From contig CAVVGE010000019.1 in NCBI GenBank assembly GCA_963747735.1, forward strand, positions 434,001 to 498,000: a stretch of DNA of 64,000 bases, in the 5' to 3' direction. Under the pieces are notes generated by a model. The model was given only the letters and a program-made list of their open reading frames with translations. It made no database searches and was not told the DNA's origin. How positions within the stretch are numbered: position 1 is the stretch's first letter; each line of letters begins with the position of its first letter. A program made the translations under genes and the position numbers. Origin of the DNA: AP-15 sp963747735. Lineage in GTDB: Bacteria; Pseudomonadota; Alphaproteobacteria; ATCC43930; CGMCC-115725. Shown piece by piece: positions 44,327 to 55,866 of the stretch.

Positions 44327-47300
44327 ATGGCGCTGGCGGCGGTCACGCTCGACGACAAATACGTGCTCGGCCGGGGACGCGTCTTTTTGACCGGCACGCA
44401 GGCGCTGGTGCGGCTGCCGATGATGCAGCGCCAGCGCGACCAGGCAGCCGGGCTCGACACGGCCTGCTTTATCTCGGGCTATCGCGGCTCGCCTTTGGGC
44501 GGGCTCGACCAGGCGCTGTGGCGCGCCCGCCCGTTTATCGAAAAGAACCGCATTCATTTTCAGCCGGCGATCAACGAGGAGCTGGGCGCGACCGCGATCT
44601 GGGGGAGCCAGCAGGTGGGCCTCTTCCCGGGCGCCAAATACGCCGGCGTTTTCGCCATGTGGTACGCCAAGGGGCCCGGTGTGGACCGCAGCGGCGACGC
44701 CTTGAAGCACGGCAATTCCGCCGGTTCCGCGCCGCATGGCGGGGTGCTGCTGCTCGCCGGCGACGACCACACCTGCAAATCCTCCACCCTCGCCCACCAG
44801 TCCGAATATGCCTTTATCGACGCCGCGATCCCGGTGCTGAACCCGTCGGGGGTGCAGGAAATCCTCGACCTCGGCCTTTACGGCTGGGCGATGTCGCGCT
44901 GGTCCGGCGCCTGGGTCGCGTTCAAGACGACGGCCGAGGTCATGGACAGCTCGGCTTCGGTCGAGATCGGCCACGAACGCATCGTGATCGCGACACCCGA
45001 CGATTTCGAAATGCCGCAAGGCGGGCTCAACATCCGCTGGCCCGATACGCCGCTCGACCAGGAATACCGGCTGCACAAATACAAATTGGAGGCGGCGCGC
45101 GCCTTTGCCCGCGCCAACCGGCTCGACCATATCGTGATCGACAGCCCGAAGCCCCGCTTTGGCATCGTCACCACCGGCAAATCCTATCTCGACCTGCGTC
45201 AGGCATTGGACGATCTGGGCATCGACGCGGCGACCGCCGCCGAAATCGGTCTTCGCCTTTACAAGGTGGCGATGGCGTGGCCGCTCGAGCCCGATGGCGT
45301 GCGCCGGTTCGCCGAAGGGCTTGAGGAAGTCCTGGTTGTCGAAGAAAAGCGCGCCGTCATCGAAACCCAATTGAAAGAGCAGCTCTACAACTGGCCTGCG
45401 AATCGCCGCCCGCGCATTTTCGGCAAGTTCGACGAGGCGGGCGAATGGATCCTGCCGTCGAACGGCGAATTGACCCCGGGCCAGATTGCCCGCGCGCTCG
45501 CCCGCCGCATCGCGCGGTTTTGCGCCGTGCCGCGGATCGCCGAGCGTCTCGCTGTCCTCGATGCGCGCGAACATCGGCAGGGCGGCAATGTCGTGCCGTT
45601 TGCCCGCACGCCCTATTTCTGCTCGGGCTGCCCGCACAACAGCTCGACCAAGGTGCCCGAAGGGAGCCGCGCGCTCGCCGGCATCGGCTGCCATTATCTG
45701 GCGCAGTTCATGGACCGCTCGACCGCGACCTTCACCCAGATGGGCGGCGAGGGGGCACCGTGGATCGGCCAGGCGCCGTTTACCGAAACCAATCATGTCT
45801 TTGCCAATCTCGGCGACGGCACCTACACCCATTCGGGCGTGCTGGCGATCCGCGCCGCGGTCGCGGCCAAGGTCAACATCACCTACAAGCTTCTCTTCAA
45901 CGACGCGGTGGCGATGACCGGCGGCCAGCCGATCGACGGCGGCCTGACAGTGCCGGTGCTGACCCGGCAGCTATGGGCCGAAGGGGTCGGGCGGATCGCC
46001 GTCGTCACCGATGAGCCCGACAAATACCCGCCCGATGCCGGCTTCGCGCCGGGTGCCGCGGTGCGCCATCGCGACGACCTCGACGCGGTGCAGCGCGAGC
46101 TGCGCGACGTCCCCGGTGTCACCGCGATCGTCTACGACCAGACCTGTGCCGCCGAAAAGCGCCGCCGGCGCAAGCGCGGCCGCTTTCCCGACCCGCCAAA
46201 GCGCGTCTTTATCAACGATCTCGTTTGCGAGGGCTGCGGCGATTGCTCGAAGACCTCGAACTGCGTCTCGGTGGTGCCGGTCGAGACCGAGCACGGGCGC
46301 AAGCGGGCGATCGACCAGTCGAGCTGCAACAAGGATTATTCCTGCGTCGAAGGGTTCTGCCCGAGCTTTGTGACGGTGCATGGCGGCAGCCTCAAAACGC
46401 GCGCGATAAGCGATCTCAACGAGGACGCATTGCCCCCGCTGCCGGAGCCGGCGCGACCCGCTCTCGACCAGCCCTACGGCATCCTCGTCACCGGCGTCGG
46501 CGGCACCGGCGTGGTCACGATCGGCGCGCTCCTCGGCATGGCCGCCCATCTCGACGGCAAGGGCTGCACTATCCTCGACATGACCGGGCTCGCGCAAAAA
46601 GGGGGTGCGGTCTACAGCCACATCCGCATCGCCGAAAGCCCCGACCGGATCCACGCGGTGCGCATCGCCGCCGGCGGCGCCCGGCTGCTGCTGGGCTGCG
46701 ACCTCGTCGTTTCCGCCAGCGCCGAGGCGTTGTCAAAGCTCGAACCGGGGTCGAGCCGCGCGATCGTCAATCGCCACGAAATCGTTACCGGCGACTTCAC
46801 CCGCGACCCGGACCTGGTCTTCCCGACTGCCGCGCTGGAGCGCAGCATCGCCGAGGCAACAGGCTCGGACCATGCCGAATTTCTCGACGCGACGCGGCTC
46901 GCGACCGGCCTCTTCGGCAATTCGATCGCGAGCAACCTTTTTATGCTGGGCTTTGCCTGGCAGCGCGGGCTGGTGCCGCTGTCGGCGGAGGCGATCGAGC
47001 GCGCGATCGAATTGAACGCGGTCGCTGTCGAGTTCAACCGCAGCGCCTTTCGCTGGGGCCGGCGCGCCGCCGCCGATCCGGCGCTGGTCGAGGCGCGAGC
47101 GACCGTCGAGGCGGCAGTCCCGGAGAGCCACCGCCGGTCTGAAACCCTCGACGAGGTCATTGCCCGTCGCGTCGCCTTTCTGGCCGATTACCAGGATCGC
47201 GCCTATGCCGAGCGCTATGCGGCGCGGGTGGCGCAAATACGCTCGGCCGAGGCTGCCCGTGTCCCCGGCACAACGACGCTCGCCGACACCGTCGCCCGCG

Positions 47301-47806
47301 CGCTCTTCAAGCTGATGGCGTACAAGGACGAGTACGAAGTCGCGCGGCTCTATACCGAAAGCGATTTCCTCAAGCGCGTCGCGCGGCAGTTCGACGGGCC
47401 CTACAAATTGCGCTTCCATTTGGCGCCGCCGATCCTCGGCGACCGCGACCCCAAAACCGGCCGTCTGAAAAAGCGCGAGTTCGGCCCGTGGATGTTGCGC
47501 GTGTTCCAGCTATTGGCGCGGCTGCGCCGGCTGCGCGGCACTTCTTTCGACATCTTCGCCCGCAGTGAGGAGCGCCGCACCGAACGCCGCCTGATCGGCG
47601 AATACGAAGCGTTGCTCGACGAAATCGTGGCCCGACTCTCCGCGTCGAGCCACGCCGCCGCCATCGAATTGGCCGCCCTGCCGCTCGAAATCCGCGGCTT
47701 CGGCCACGTCAAGGCGGAAAACCTCGCCCGCGCCAAAGCAAAGGAAACCACCCTCCTCGCCCGCTTCGGCGCGCCCTCGGCCGTGCCGGCAATGGCCGCG
47801 GAGTGA
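44327..47806 (+). CDS. Indolepyruvate ferredoxin oxidoreductase family protein, fused
   Basis: These enzymes oxidatively decarboxylate aryl- or branched 2-oxoacids with CoA and transfer electrons to ferredoxin. The 1159 residues join an alpha-like part ('GRGRVFLTGTQALVRLP', 'GYRGSPLGGLD'), a TPP-binding part ('YFCSGCPHNSSTKVPEGSRA', 'GIGCHYLAQFMDRST'), a ferredoxin-like cluster region with cysteines in 'VCEGCGDCSKTSNC' and a gamma part ('VTGVGGTGVVTIGALLGMAA'). The fusion is common in alphaproteobacteria. The ATG at 44327 follows GGGAGG. Natural substrate could be indolepyruvate or phenylpyruvate. Confidence 0.88.
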   Translation: MALAAVTLDDKYVLGRGRVFLTGTQALVRLPMMQRQRDQAAGLDTACFISGYRGSPLGGLDQALWRARPFIEKNRIHFQPAINEELGATAIWGSQQVGLFPGAKYAGVFAMWYAKGPGVDRSGDALKHGNSAGSAPHGGVLLLAGDDHTCKSSTLAHQSEYAFIDAAIPVLNPSGVQEILDLGLYGWAMSRWSGAWVAFKTTAEVMDSSASVEIGHERIVIATPDDFEMPQGGLNIRWPDTPLDQEYRLHKYKLEAARAFARANRLDHIVIDSPKPRFGIVTTGKSYLDLRQALDDLGIDAATAAEIGLRLYKVAMAWPLEPDGVRRFAEGLEEVLVVEEKRAVIETQLKEQLYNWPANRRPRIFGKFDEAGEWILPSNGELTPGQIARALARRIARFCAVPRIAERLAVLDAREHRQGGNVVPFARTPYFCSGCPHNSSTKVPEGSRALAGIGCHYLAQFMDRSTATFTQMGGEGAPWIGQAPFTETNHVFANLGDGTYTHSGVLAIRAAVAAKVNITYKLLFNDAVAMTGGQPIDGGLTVPVLTRQLWAEGVGRIAVVTDEPDKYPPDAGFAPGAAVRHRDDLDAVQRELRDVPGVTAIVYDQTCAAEKRRRRKRGRFPDPPKRVFINDLVCEGCGDCSKTSNCVSVVPVETEHGRKRAIDQSSCNKDYSCVEGFCPSFVTVHGGSLKTRAISDLNEDALPPLPEPARPALDQPYGILVTGVGGTGVVTIGALLGMAAHLDGKGCTILDMTGLAQKGGAVYSHIRIAESPDRIHAVRIAAGGARLLLGCDLVVSASAEALSKLEPGSSRAIVNRHEIVTGDFTRDPDLVFPTAALERSIAEATGSDHAEFLDATRLATGLFGNSIASNLFMLGFAWQRGLVPLSAEAIERAIELNAVAVEFNRSAFRWGRRAAADPALVEARATVEAAVPESHRRSETLDEVIARRVAFLADYQDRAYAERYAARVAQIRSAEAARVPGTTTLADTVARALFKLMAYKDEYEVARLYTESDFLKRVARQFDGPYKLRFHLAPPILGDRDPKTGRLKKREFGPWMLRVFQLLARLRRLRGTSFDIFARSEERRTERRLIGEYEALLDEIVARLSASSHAAAIELAALPLEIRGFGHVKAENLARAKAKETTLLARFGAPSAVPAMAAE

Positions 47807-47879
47807 AGAGCTGAGCCGTTTCGCTCCGCGCACCCCGCTTCTCCTGTTTCGCGCGGATGGTCTGCGGCTAGTCACGAGA

Positions 47880-48433
47880 TCGGCCCAAGATCGATGCCAA
47901 TGCCTCGAAGATCCGCTCGCTGCGGTACGATCGGGCGCGGGCGCTGCGGGTGAAGCTCGCGGCCGACATCGCCGCGTTGACCGCCAAAGCCGAGGCGGCC
48001 GATGCCGAGGACATCGACCCGCAGGCGCTGCCGGCGGAGATCGCCCGGCGCGAGGCGCTCAAGGCGAAGCTCGACGCTGCCTGCGCGCGGTTGGAAGCGG
48101 AAGCCAAGGACGAGGCCGAAAAGCGCCCGCAATATGAAGCCAGGAAGGCAGCCTGGGAGGCCAAGACCGGGCGCGGCGGCCAGCCGCCCAAGCCGCCCGA
48201 TGCAACGCCGCGGCCCGATCGACAGACCAACCTGACCGACAGCGCATTCGCAGCTGATGCGCAAGTCCAAAGCGCATGAATACCGCCAAGCCTACAACGC
48301 TCAGGCGGTGGTCTGCGCCGAGGGGACGCAGCTCATCCTGGCGACCAACATGGCTACCACCCCGAGCGACCAGCCGACCTTCGCGGCCAAGGTCCTGACG
48401 ATGGCGAGACTCGGCTTCTCGCCGAGAGAGTGA
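47880..48433 (+). pseudogene. Transposase remnant, IS1182-like
   Basis: The helical part 'RYDRARALRVKLAADIAALT', 'PQYEARKAAWEAKTGRG' and the DDE-flanking text 'LMRKSKAHEYRQAYNAQAVV' match IS1182-type transposases. The two stretches lie in different frames, with the shift near 48250-48260. The N-terminus and the C-terminal catalytic region are missing. Confidence 0.65.
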
Positions 48434-48545
48434 AGCCGATGCGCGGGACCGACGCTTTGCCCGGGCGAACTCGCCTCCGGCATCGCTTGATGTCGATCGG
48501 ACGCAGCCCAATCCGGCCTTACGATTGTCCGCTCTCGTCGCCCCC

Positions 48546-48793
48546 GCGAAAGCGCTAACGCATGCACACATCTCGATCTGGTTCTGGAAATCGCGCAGAT
48601 TTGCCCCTCTCCGCCCTTCAGGGGGGAGAGGGAGGGGCCCGGCGCGAAGCGTTGGGAGGGTGAGGTGGGAGCTGGCGAGCGCTCTGGCATCCCCCACCTC
48701 ACCCCGACCCTCTCCGCCCCCAGGGGCAGAGAGGGAGAATTCAGGGACGCTCGGCTCTGGGTCCGAGATGTGTGCATGCCTTAGCGCGAAAGC
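48546..48793. mobile_element. MITE-like element with 8-bp direct repeats
   Basis: The element 48554-48785 (232 bp) has terminal inverted repeats of 21 bp with one mismatch, starting GCTAACGCATGCACACATCT on the left. GCGAAAGC flanks it directly on both sides (48546-48553 and 48786-48793). There is no coding frame. The interior has C/G-rich self-complementary blocks. The surrounding text CCCCCGCGAAAGC / CGGGGTCCAGG joins into a common alphaproteobacterial palindrome, which it seems to have split. The remaining gap 48434-48895 shows no gene. Confidence 0.65.
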
Positions 48794-48895
48794 CGGGGTC
48801 CAGGGGCAGGTCACAGAGCCTTGAACCCTGGGTTCCCGCTTTCCGCGGTAACGACGAAAGAAACGAGTTTAATTCAAATTTTATGGGATCATGCA

Positions 48896-50380
48896 TCAGC
48901 CGCCCTCGGCGGGCAGCGCGACGAAGCGGGTGCTGGGGCCGCGCTCGACGCGGACGAGAAGGTGCTTGAGCCCGGCTTTTTTGGCGGCGTCGGCTTTCTG
49001 CTTGACCTCTTCCGGCGTCGCAACCGGCTGATGCCCGATCGCCGTGACCAGGTCGCCGGGCCGCAAGCCCTCGGCTGCTCCCGCGCTGTTCGGCGGGACC
49101 TCGGTGATCACCGCCCCCTTTGCCGCATCGGGCACCGAGAACTGCTTGCGCAAATCGGGGGTGAGCTCGGCGAGCTTCAAGCCCATTGCATCAAAGCTCG
49201 CCGGCGGTTTCGGCTTTGCCGGCTCGGGGGGTGGCGGCGCCGGCCGGTTCGGGTTCAGCTCGGCGACCTTGAGCGCGACCTCCGCTTCCTTGCGGTCGCG
49301 CCAGATTTTGAGCTTGACCGATTTGCCCGGCGCCGTCCCGGCCACCAGGCGCGGCAGCTGCCGGCTGCGCTCGATCGGCTTGCCGTCATAGGCGAGGATC
49401 ACGTCGCCCGGCAGCAATTTGGCGTCGACCGCGGGGCTCGCCGGGTCGATCATGGCGATCATCGCGCCGCGGCTTTTATCGAGGCCCACCGCCTCGGCGA
49501 GCGCCTCGGTGACCGGTTGGATGCGTGCTCCGATCCAGCCGCGCTCGACCTTGCCGGTTGCCTTCAGTTGATCGATGATCGGCCGCGCATAGGCTGCGGG
49601 GACGGCAAAGCCGATGCCGATGGAGCCGCCCGAGGTCGAGAAAATCGCGGTGTTGATGCCGATCACATTGCCCGCCAGGTCGAACATCGGGCCGCCGGAA
49701 TTGCCGCGGTTGATCGACGCGTCGGTCTGCAGAAAATCGTCGTAGGGTCCGGAATGGATATCGCGCGCCGTCGCCGAGATGATGCCCGCGGTCACCGTGC
49801 CGCCGAGGCCGAACGGGTTGCCGATCGCCAGCACCCAGTCGCCGACCTTGGCCTTGCTCGAATCGCCCCAATGCGCAGCCGGCAGCGGTGTCTTGGCATC
49901 GACCTTGAGCAATGCGAGGTCGCTGACCGCGTCGCGGCCGACGACCTGCGCCTTCAGCACCGTGTCGTCGGCCAAGGTCACCGTGATCTCTTCGGCGTTG
50001 GCGATGACGTGGTTGTTGGTGACGATCAGCCCCGCGGGGTCGATGATAAAGCCCGAGCCGAGCGAGGCGATGTGCGGGGATGCTCCGTTCGGACCGCCCG
50101 GCATGCCTTTTTCGCCAAAGAAATCGCGGAAAAACTCGTCGAGCGGCGAGCCTGGGGCGGGGGCTTGCGCCTCGGCGCCGCCTTTGGGCACGGGCGTGCC
50201 GGCGACCGCTTGAGTGGTCGAAATATTGACGACGACGCCGACCAGCCGCGCGGCGAGCTGGGCAAACACTTGCGCGAAGGGTGTCGTCTCCGGCGGCGGG
50301 TCGGAGCGCGCCGGCGCCGCCAGGAGCAACGACACGGCCAGCACTACCGCACCCGCCGCGCCGCGGCCAAACGACCTCAC
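48896..50380 (-). CDS. Do/HtrA-type periplasmic serine protease
   Basis: DegP/MucD-type proteases degrade or refold damaged envelope proteins. The 494 residues have a signal peptide, the catalytic triad in 'IVTNNHVI', 'SDLALLKVD' and 'GNSGGPMFD', and two PDZ domains ('GWIGARIQPVTEALAEAVGL', 'KLAELTPDLRKQFSVPDAAK'). I chose the GTG at 50380, which follows GAGGGAGA. The second PDZ is preceded by a proline-rich linker. Confidence 0.92.
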   Translation of the reverse strand: MRSFGRGAAGAVVLAVSLLLAAPARSDPPPETTPFAQVFAQLAARLVGVVVNISTTQAVAGTPVPKGGAEAQAPAPGSPLDEFFRDFFGEKGMPGGPNGASPHIASLGSGFIIDPAGLIVTNNHVIANAEEITVTLADDTVLKAQVVGRDAVSDLALLKVDAKTPLPAAHWGDSSKAKVGDWVLAIGNPFGLGGTVTAGIISATARDIHSGPYDDFLQTDASINRGNSGGPMFDLAGNVIGINTAIFSTSGGSIGIGFAVPAAYARPIIDQLKATGKVERGWIGARIQPVTEALAEAVGLDKSRGAMIAMIDPASPAVDAKLLPGDVILAYDGKPIERSRQLPRLVAGTAPGKSVKLKIWRDRKEAEVALKVAELNPNRPAPPPPEPAKPKPPASFDAMGLKLAELTPDLRKQFSVPDAAKGAVITEVPPNSAGAAEGLRPGDLVTAIGHQPVATPEEVKQKADAAKKAGLKHLLVRVERGPSTRFVALPAEGG

Positions 50381-50469
50381 GGCAACTCTCCCTCGCCTCA
50401 CCCGCCACCGGTTCGCTTAGCGCCGCCGCGGATCTCCGAACCAGGCGCCGCCGCGACGCTCGATAGGCA

Positions 50470-51792
50470 ATGACGGCGCAATTGGCAAGCCGCAACAGCA
50501 CCGCGACGCCGGTCTCGACCGAGCCCGGGGCATTGCTGCGAAACCTGTTCGCCGCCGCCCTCGCCGCCGCCGACCCGGAGCGCGCGCTCGACCGGCATAT
50601 GCCTCGGCCGGTCCGCGGGCGCACTGTCGTTGCCGGCGCCGGCAAGGCTTCGGCGGCGATGGCGCGGGCTTTCGAACGGCGCTGGAAGGGTCCGCTCGAA
50701 GGGATCGTGCTGACCCGCTATGGCCACGCCGTCCGATGCGGCCGCATCGAAATCGTCGAGGCGAGCCATCCGGTGCCGGACGCCGCCGGCCGGCGCGCCG
50801 CCGAGCGTATTCTCGATCTTGCCCGCGGCCTCGGCGCCGGCGACCAGCTCGTCTTTCTCGCTTCGGGCGGCGGCTCGGCGCTGCTCGCGCTCCCTGCCGC
50901 CGGCCTCGGCCTCGACGACAAGCGCGCGGTGACCCAGGCGCTGCTGCGCTCGGGTGCCACGATCACCGAGATCAACACCGTGCGTAAGCACCTGTCGGCG
51001 ATCAAGGGCGGCCGGCTCGCCGCCGCCGCCGCACCGGCGCGGGTCGTGACCTTGGCGATTTCCGACGTGCCGGGCGACGATCCGGCAGTCATCGCTTCGG
51101 GGCCGACGGTGCCGGACGCGACCACCTTTGCCGACGCCCGGGCGGTGCTGGCGAAATACCGCATCGAGGCACCCGAGGCGGTCGTCGAGCATCTCGCCGC
51201 CGGTGCGGACGAAACGCCAAAGCCGGGCAACCGGCTGTTCGACCGGACCAGCTTCGAGCTCGTCGCCAGCCCGCAAGAATCGCTGCGCGCCGCCGCTGCC
51301 GCAGCGTTGCGGCAAAAAATCGCGCCGATTGTGCTGAGCGACCGGATCGAGGGCGAGGCGCGCGACGTGGCGCTGGTCCACGCCGCGATCGCCCGCCAGA
51401 TAGGCGCCCGGCAATTCCGCGCCGGTGGCCGCAGGGTGCTGCCTCCAGTGGTGCTGCTGTCGGGCGGCGAAACCACGGTCACGGTCAAAGGACATGGCCG
51501 TGGCGGGCGCAACGCCGAATTTCTGCTGGCGCTCGCGGTGGCGCTCGACGGCGCGCCCGGCATCTTCGCCCTTGCTTGCGACACCGACGGCATAGACGGA
51601 ACCGAAGCCAATGCCGGCGCGATGCTCTATCCGCACAGCATCGCGCGTGCCGCCGGCGCCGGTATCGATGCAGTGGGGGCGCTCGCCGACAATGACGGCT
51701 ACCGTTTCTTTTCCGCGATCGGCGATCTCGTCGTGACCGGCCCGACCCTGACCAACGTCAACGATTTTCGCGCGATCCTGGTCCTCCCCTGA
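50470..51792 (+). CDS. Glycerate 2-kinase, MOFRL family
   Basis: The enzyme phosphorylates glycerate, linking glyoxylate metabolism to glycolysis. The 440 residues show the GckA/TtuD pattern: 'VVAGAGKASAAMARAFE', 'GGGSALLALPAAGL', 'NTVRKHLSAIKGGRLA', 'SDVPGDDPAVIASGPTVPD' and the MOFRL C-terminus 'DTDGIDGTEANAGAML'. The stop is followed 25 bp later by pyk, so both may be one transcription unit. Confidence 0.9.
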   Translation: MTAQLASRNSTATPVSTEPGALLRNLFAAALAAADPERALDRHMPRPVRGRTVVAGAGKASAAMARAFERRWKGPLEGIVLTRYGHAVRCGRIEIVEASHPVPDAAGRRAAERILDLARGLGAGDQLVFLASGGGSALLALPAAGLGLDDKRAVTQALLRSGATITEINTVRKHLSAIKGGRLAAAAAPARVVTLAISDVPGDDPAVIASGPTVPDATTFADARAVLAKYRIEAPEAVVEHLAAGADETPKPGNRLFDRTSFELVASPQESLRAAAAAALRQKIAPIVLSDRIEGEARDVALVHAAIARQIGARQFRAGGRRVLPPVVLLSGGETTVTVKGHGRGGRNAEFLLALAVALDGAPGIFALACDTDGIDGTEANAGAMLYPHSIARAAGAGIDAVGALADNDGYRFFSAIGDLVVTGPTLTNVNDFRAILVLP

Positions 51793-51816
51793 GGCGCGCC
51801 GAGCAAGGAAAGCAAG

Positions 51817-53235
<1,419 letters not shown>

Positions 53236-53313
53236 ATTAACCGTGATTCGCCATTGCCCGAACCGGCTCGCCCGAAGATAGTCCCTTTCAGCAAGCTGAA
53301 CGGGAGGCTGCGG

Positions 53314-54990
53314 GTGAACGTCATCGTCAACGGATTTCAATCGACGCCGGCTGGCACCGGCGACGACAACGGGACGCTGGTCGTCACCGGCACCGGCACC
53401 ATCGCCTATGACGGCGACGCCGCGGTCTTTATGAGCGGCGACAACCAGCGCACGACGATCTTTGGCGAAGTCTATTCCTCGACCGGTCGGGCGATATTGT
53501 CGCAGGGCAAAAACGCCAAGGTGTTTATCGGCGCATCGGGCGAGGTTTCCGGCACCACGGGCGTTCAAACGGGAGACGACGGCTTCCTCCAGAATGCGGG
53601 AACTATCGAAGGTCAGGTTGCGCTCGACAGCGGTACCCTGATCAATACCGGCTCTATATTCGGTCCTATCGAAATCTTTTTCGGCGGATCGCTCACCAAT
53701 TATGGCGATCTGATCGGCAGCATATCGGTCGAGACCCGGAACCTGACCCAGGATTTCCCGGTCTACAATTCGGGGCACATGCAGAACTTCAGCTCGGACG
53801 CCTTTACGACGAGCTTTCAAAACGACGGAACGATCGACAGCTTCTACTGCGAAAACGCGATGACGCTGACGAACACCGGCACAATCCGCAATTTTCGAAT
53901 CGACGGAGCCGGCAATATCATCAACCACGGGCTGATCGCCGGGGACGGCATCGCCTCCGGCAACCGGATTTCTCTCTCCGATGCCGACGATTTCTATGAC
54001 GGCCGCGACGGCGTCGCCGAAGGCACGGTCGATGCCGGAGCCGGCAACGACACGCTCCTCGGCGGGCCAAAGTCCGACATCTTCGACGGCACCGATACCG
54101 GGACCAAGCCGGGCGGCGACAAGCTTTACGGCAATGGCGGGGACGACATTCTGATGGGCGACGCCGGCGACCTGCTCGCGGGTGGGCCGGGCGACGACAC
54201 CTTTATCATCAGCACGGCGAACCTCACCATCCAGGAGGCGGCGGGGGGCGGGACCGACACGGTCGAGAGCAGCGTCAGCTATCGCTTGGGGGCCAATCTC
54301 GAAAACCTGGTCCTGACCGGGATCGGCAACATCAACGGCTTCGGCAACAGCCTCGCCAACGTCATCACCGGCAGCGCCGCGGCCAATCTGATCGATGGCG
54401 GCGCCGGCGCCGACACGATGCAGGGCGGTGCCGGAAACGACACCTATGTCGTGGACAATCGCGGCGACGTGGTCGTCGAGCTCGCCGGCCAGGGCCGGGA
54501 CCTGGTCCAGTCGTCGGTCACCTATACGCTCAGCGCGCAGCTCGAAGATTTGAAGCTGACCGGCAGCGCCGCGATCAACGGCACCGGCAATGGGCTGGCC
54601 AACGTCATCACCGGCAACGGCGCCGCCAACATCCTCGACGGTGCCAGCGGCACGGACACGCTGAGGGGCGGCGGCGGCAAGGACATATTCGTCTTTGACA
54701 CCAAGCTCGGCGCCGGCAACATCGATCACATCGTCGATTTTTCCGCCGCGGCGGACACCATTCGCCTCGACGACGCGATCTTCAGCGCGCTCGCCAAGGG
54801 ACCGCTCGCTGCCGCCGCCTTCAAGGTTCTCGGCGCGGCACCGGAAGATGCCAACGACCGCATCCTCTACAATCCCGGCTCGGGCAAGCTTTTCTACGAT
54901 CCTGACGGCAGCGGGCTTGGCGGCTCGGCCCAGTTCGCCGTTCTCGACAATCACGCGACGATCACCGCGGCCGATTTCCTGATCGCCTGA
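53314..54990 (+). CDS. RTX-type calcium-binding protein, probable type I secretion substrate
   Basis: The 558 residues begin with a beta-helix-like region rich in N/T/G ('NTGSIFGPIEIFFGGSLTNY') and then carry nonapeptide RTX repeats ('GGAGADTMQGGAGNDTYVVD', 'GGGGKDIFVFD') and a C-terminal secretion-like domain ('DDAIFSALAKGPLAAAAF', 'SGKLFYDPDGSG'). RTX proteins bind calcium after export by a type I system, which is not in the window. GTG 53314 follows GGGAGG; ATG 53254 in frame is less likely. Confidence 0.78.
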   Translation: MNVIVNGFQSTPAGTGDDNGTLVVTGTGTIAYDGDAAVFMSGDNQRTTIFGEVYSSTGRAILSQGKNAKVFIGASGEVSGTTGVQTGDDGFLQNAGTIEGQVALDSGTLINTGSIFGPIEIFFGGSLTNYGDLIGSISVETRNLTQDFPVYNSGHMQNFSSDAFTTSFQNDGTIDSFYCENAMTLTNTGTIRNFRIDGAGNIINHGLIAGDGIASGNRISLSDADDFYDGRDGVAEGTVDAGAGNDTLLGGPKSDIFDGTDTGTKPGGDKLYGNGGDDILMGDAGDLLAGGPGDDTFIISTANLTIQEAAGGGTDTVESSVSYRLGANLENLVLTGIGNINGFGNSLANVITGSAAANLIDGGAGADTMQGGAGNDTYVVDNRGDVVVELAGQGRDLVQSSVTYTLSAQLEDLKLTGSAAINGTGNGLANVITGNGAANILDGASGTDTLRGGGGKDIFVFDTKLGAGNIDHIVDFSAAADTIRLDDAIFSALAKGPLAAAAFKVLGAAPEDANDRILYNPGSGKLFYDPDGSGLGGSAQFAVLDNHATITAADFLIA

Positions 54991-55095
54991 TCCGGGCGGC
55001 TCGGCGGCCGGGTGCCGGTTTGCCGCCGCCGTAGAGACGTGGTAGAGCGGCGCCGCATTGGCCCCGCCGCGGGGCAGCTTTCCCGCAACGATCGG

Positions 55096-55866
55096 ATGGA
55101 CCTTTCCGTCGTCATTCCCGTGAGGAACGAAGCCGAGAATGTCGCGCCGCTTATAACAGAGATCCGGGCGGCCCTCGACGGCGTGCTGAGCTACGAAATT
55201 CTTTACGTCGATGACGGCAGCACCGACGATACCGCGAGCGAGGTCGCGCAGCTGGCGACAGCGCTGCCGCAATTGCGGCTGCTGCGTCACGCCGGCAATT
55301 TTGGGCAGAGCGCCGCGATTCGCAGTGGTGTGGCGGCGGCACGTGCATCCTGGATCGCGACACTCGACGGCGACGGCCAGAACGACCCGGCGGACATTCC
55401 GCGTTTGTGGGAATTGCTTTGCGCCGCTCCGCAGCGGGTGAGCCTCTTGATCACCGGCGAACGGCAAAAGCGGCAGGACCGCGCGTCAAAGCGAATGGCC
55501 TCGCGGGTGGCGAACCGGGTGCGGGCGCGCTTGCTCGGCGACGCCACGCCCGATACCGGATGCGGGCTGAAGCTGTTTGCGCGCGAGCTCTTTCTGGAGC
55601 TGCCTGCGTTCGACCACATGCACCGGTTTTTGCCGGCTCTGGTGCTGCGCGCCGGCGGCAGCGTGCGCTCGGTGCCGGTCAATCATCGGCCGCGCCGCGG
55701 TGGCGTCTCGAAATACGGCGTGCTCGACCGGCTGATGGTCGGGATTGTCGATCTCGGCGGCGTATGGTGGCTGAAGCGCCGGGCGATGTCGCCACAGCTG
55801 GTCGCAGACCCCCCCGAGCCTGCCGCGGCACCCGCCCCGCCGCCGCGCGCCACGCTCGTGCGCTAA
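55096..55866 (+). CDS. Glycosyltransferase family 2, dolichol-phosphate-mannose-synthase-like
   Basis: A 256-residue GT-A enzyme with 'VVIPVRNEAENVAPLI', 'ILYVDDGSTDDT' and the metal site 'ATLDGDGQNDP'. The C-terminal 'RVPVNHRPRRGGVSKY'-like stretch is typical of polyprenyl-phosphate glycosyltransferases. It has no C-terminal membrane helices, so it works at the inner membrane surface. It is directly followed by the VTT gene. Confidence 0.83.
   Translation: MDLSVVIPVRNEAENVAPLITEIRAALDGVLSYEILYVDDGSTDDTASEVAQLATALPQLRLLRHAGNFGQSAAIRSGVAAARASWIATLDGDGQNDPADIPRLWELLCAAPQRVSLLITGERQKRQDRASKRMASRVANRVRARLLGDATPDTGCGLKLFARELFLELPAFDHMHRFLPALVLRAGGSVRSVPVNHRPRRGGVSKYGVLDRLMVGIVDLGGVWWLKRRAMSPQLVADPPEPAAAPAPPPRATLVR

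Noticed and set aside
44054..45832. 592-codon minus-strand frame
   Set aside because: It is antisense to the indolepyruvate oxidoreductase gene, which has clear motifs and a ribosome-binding site.
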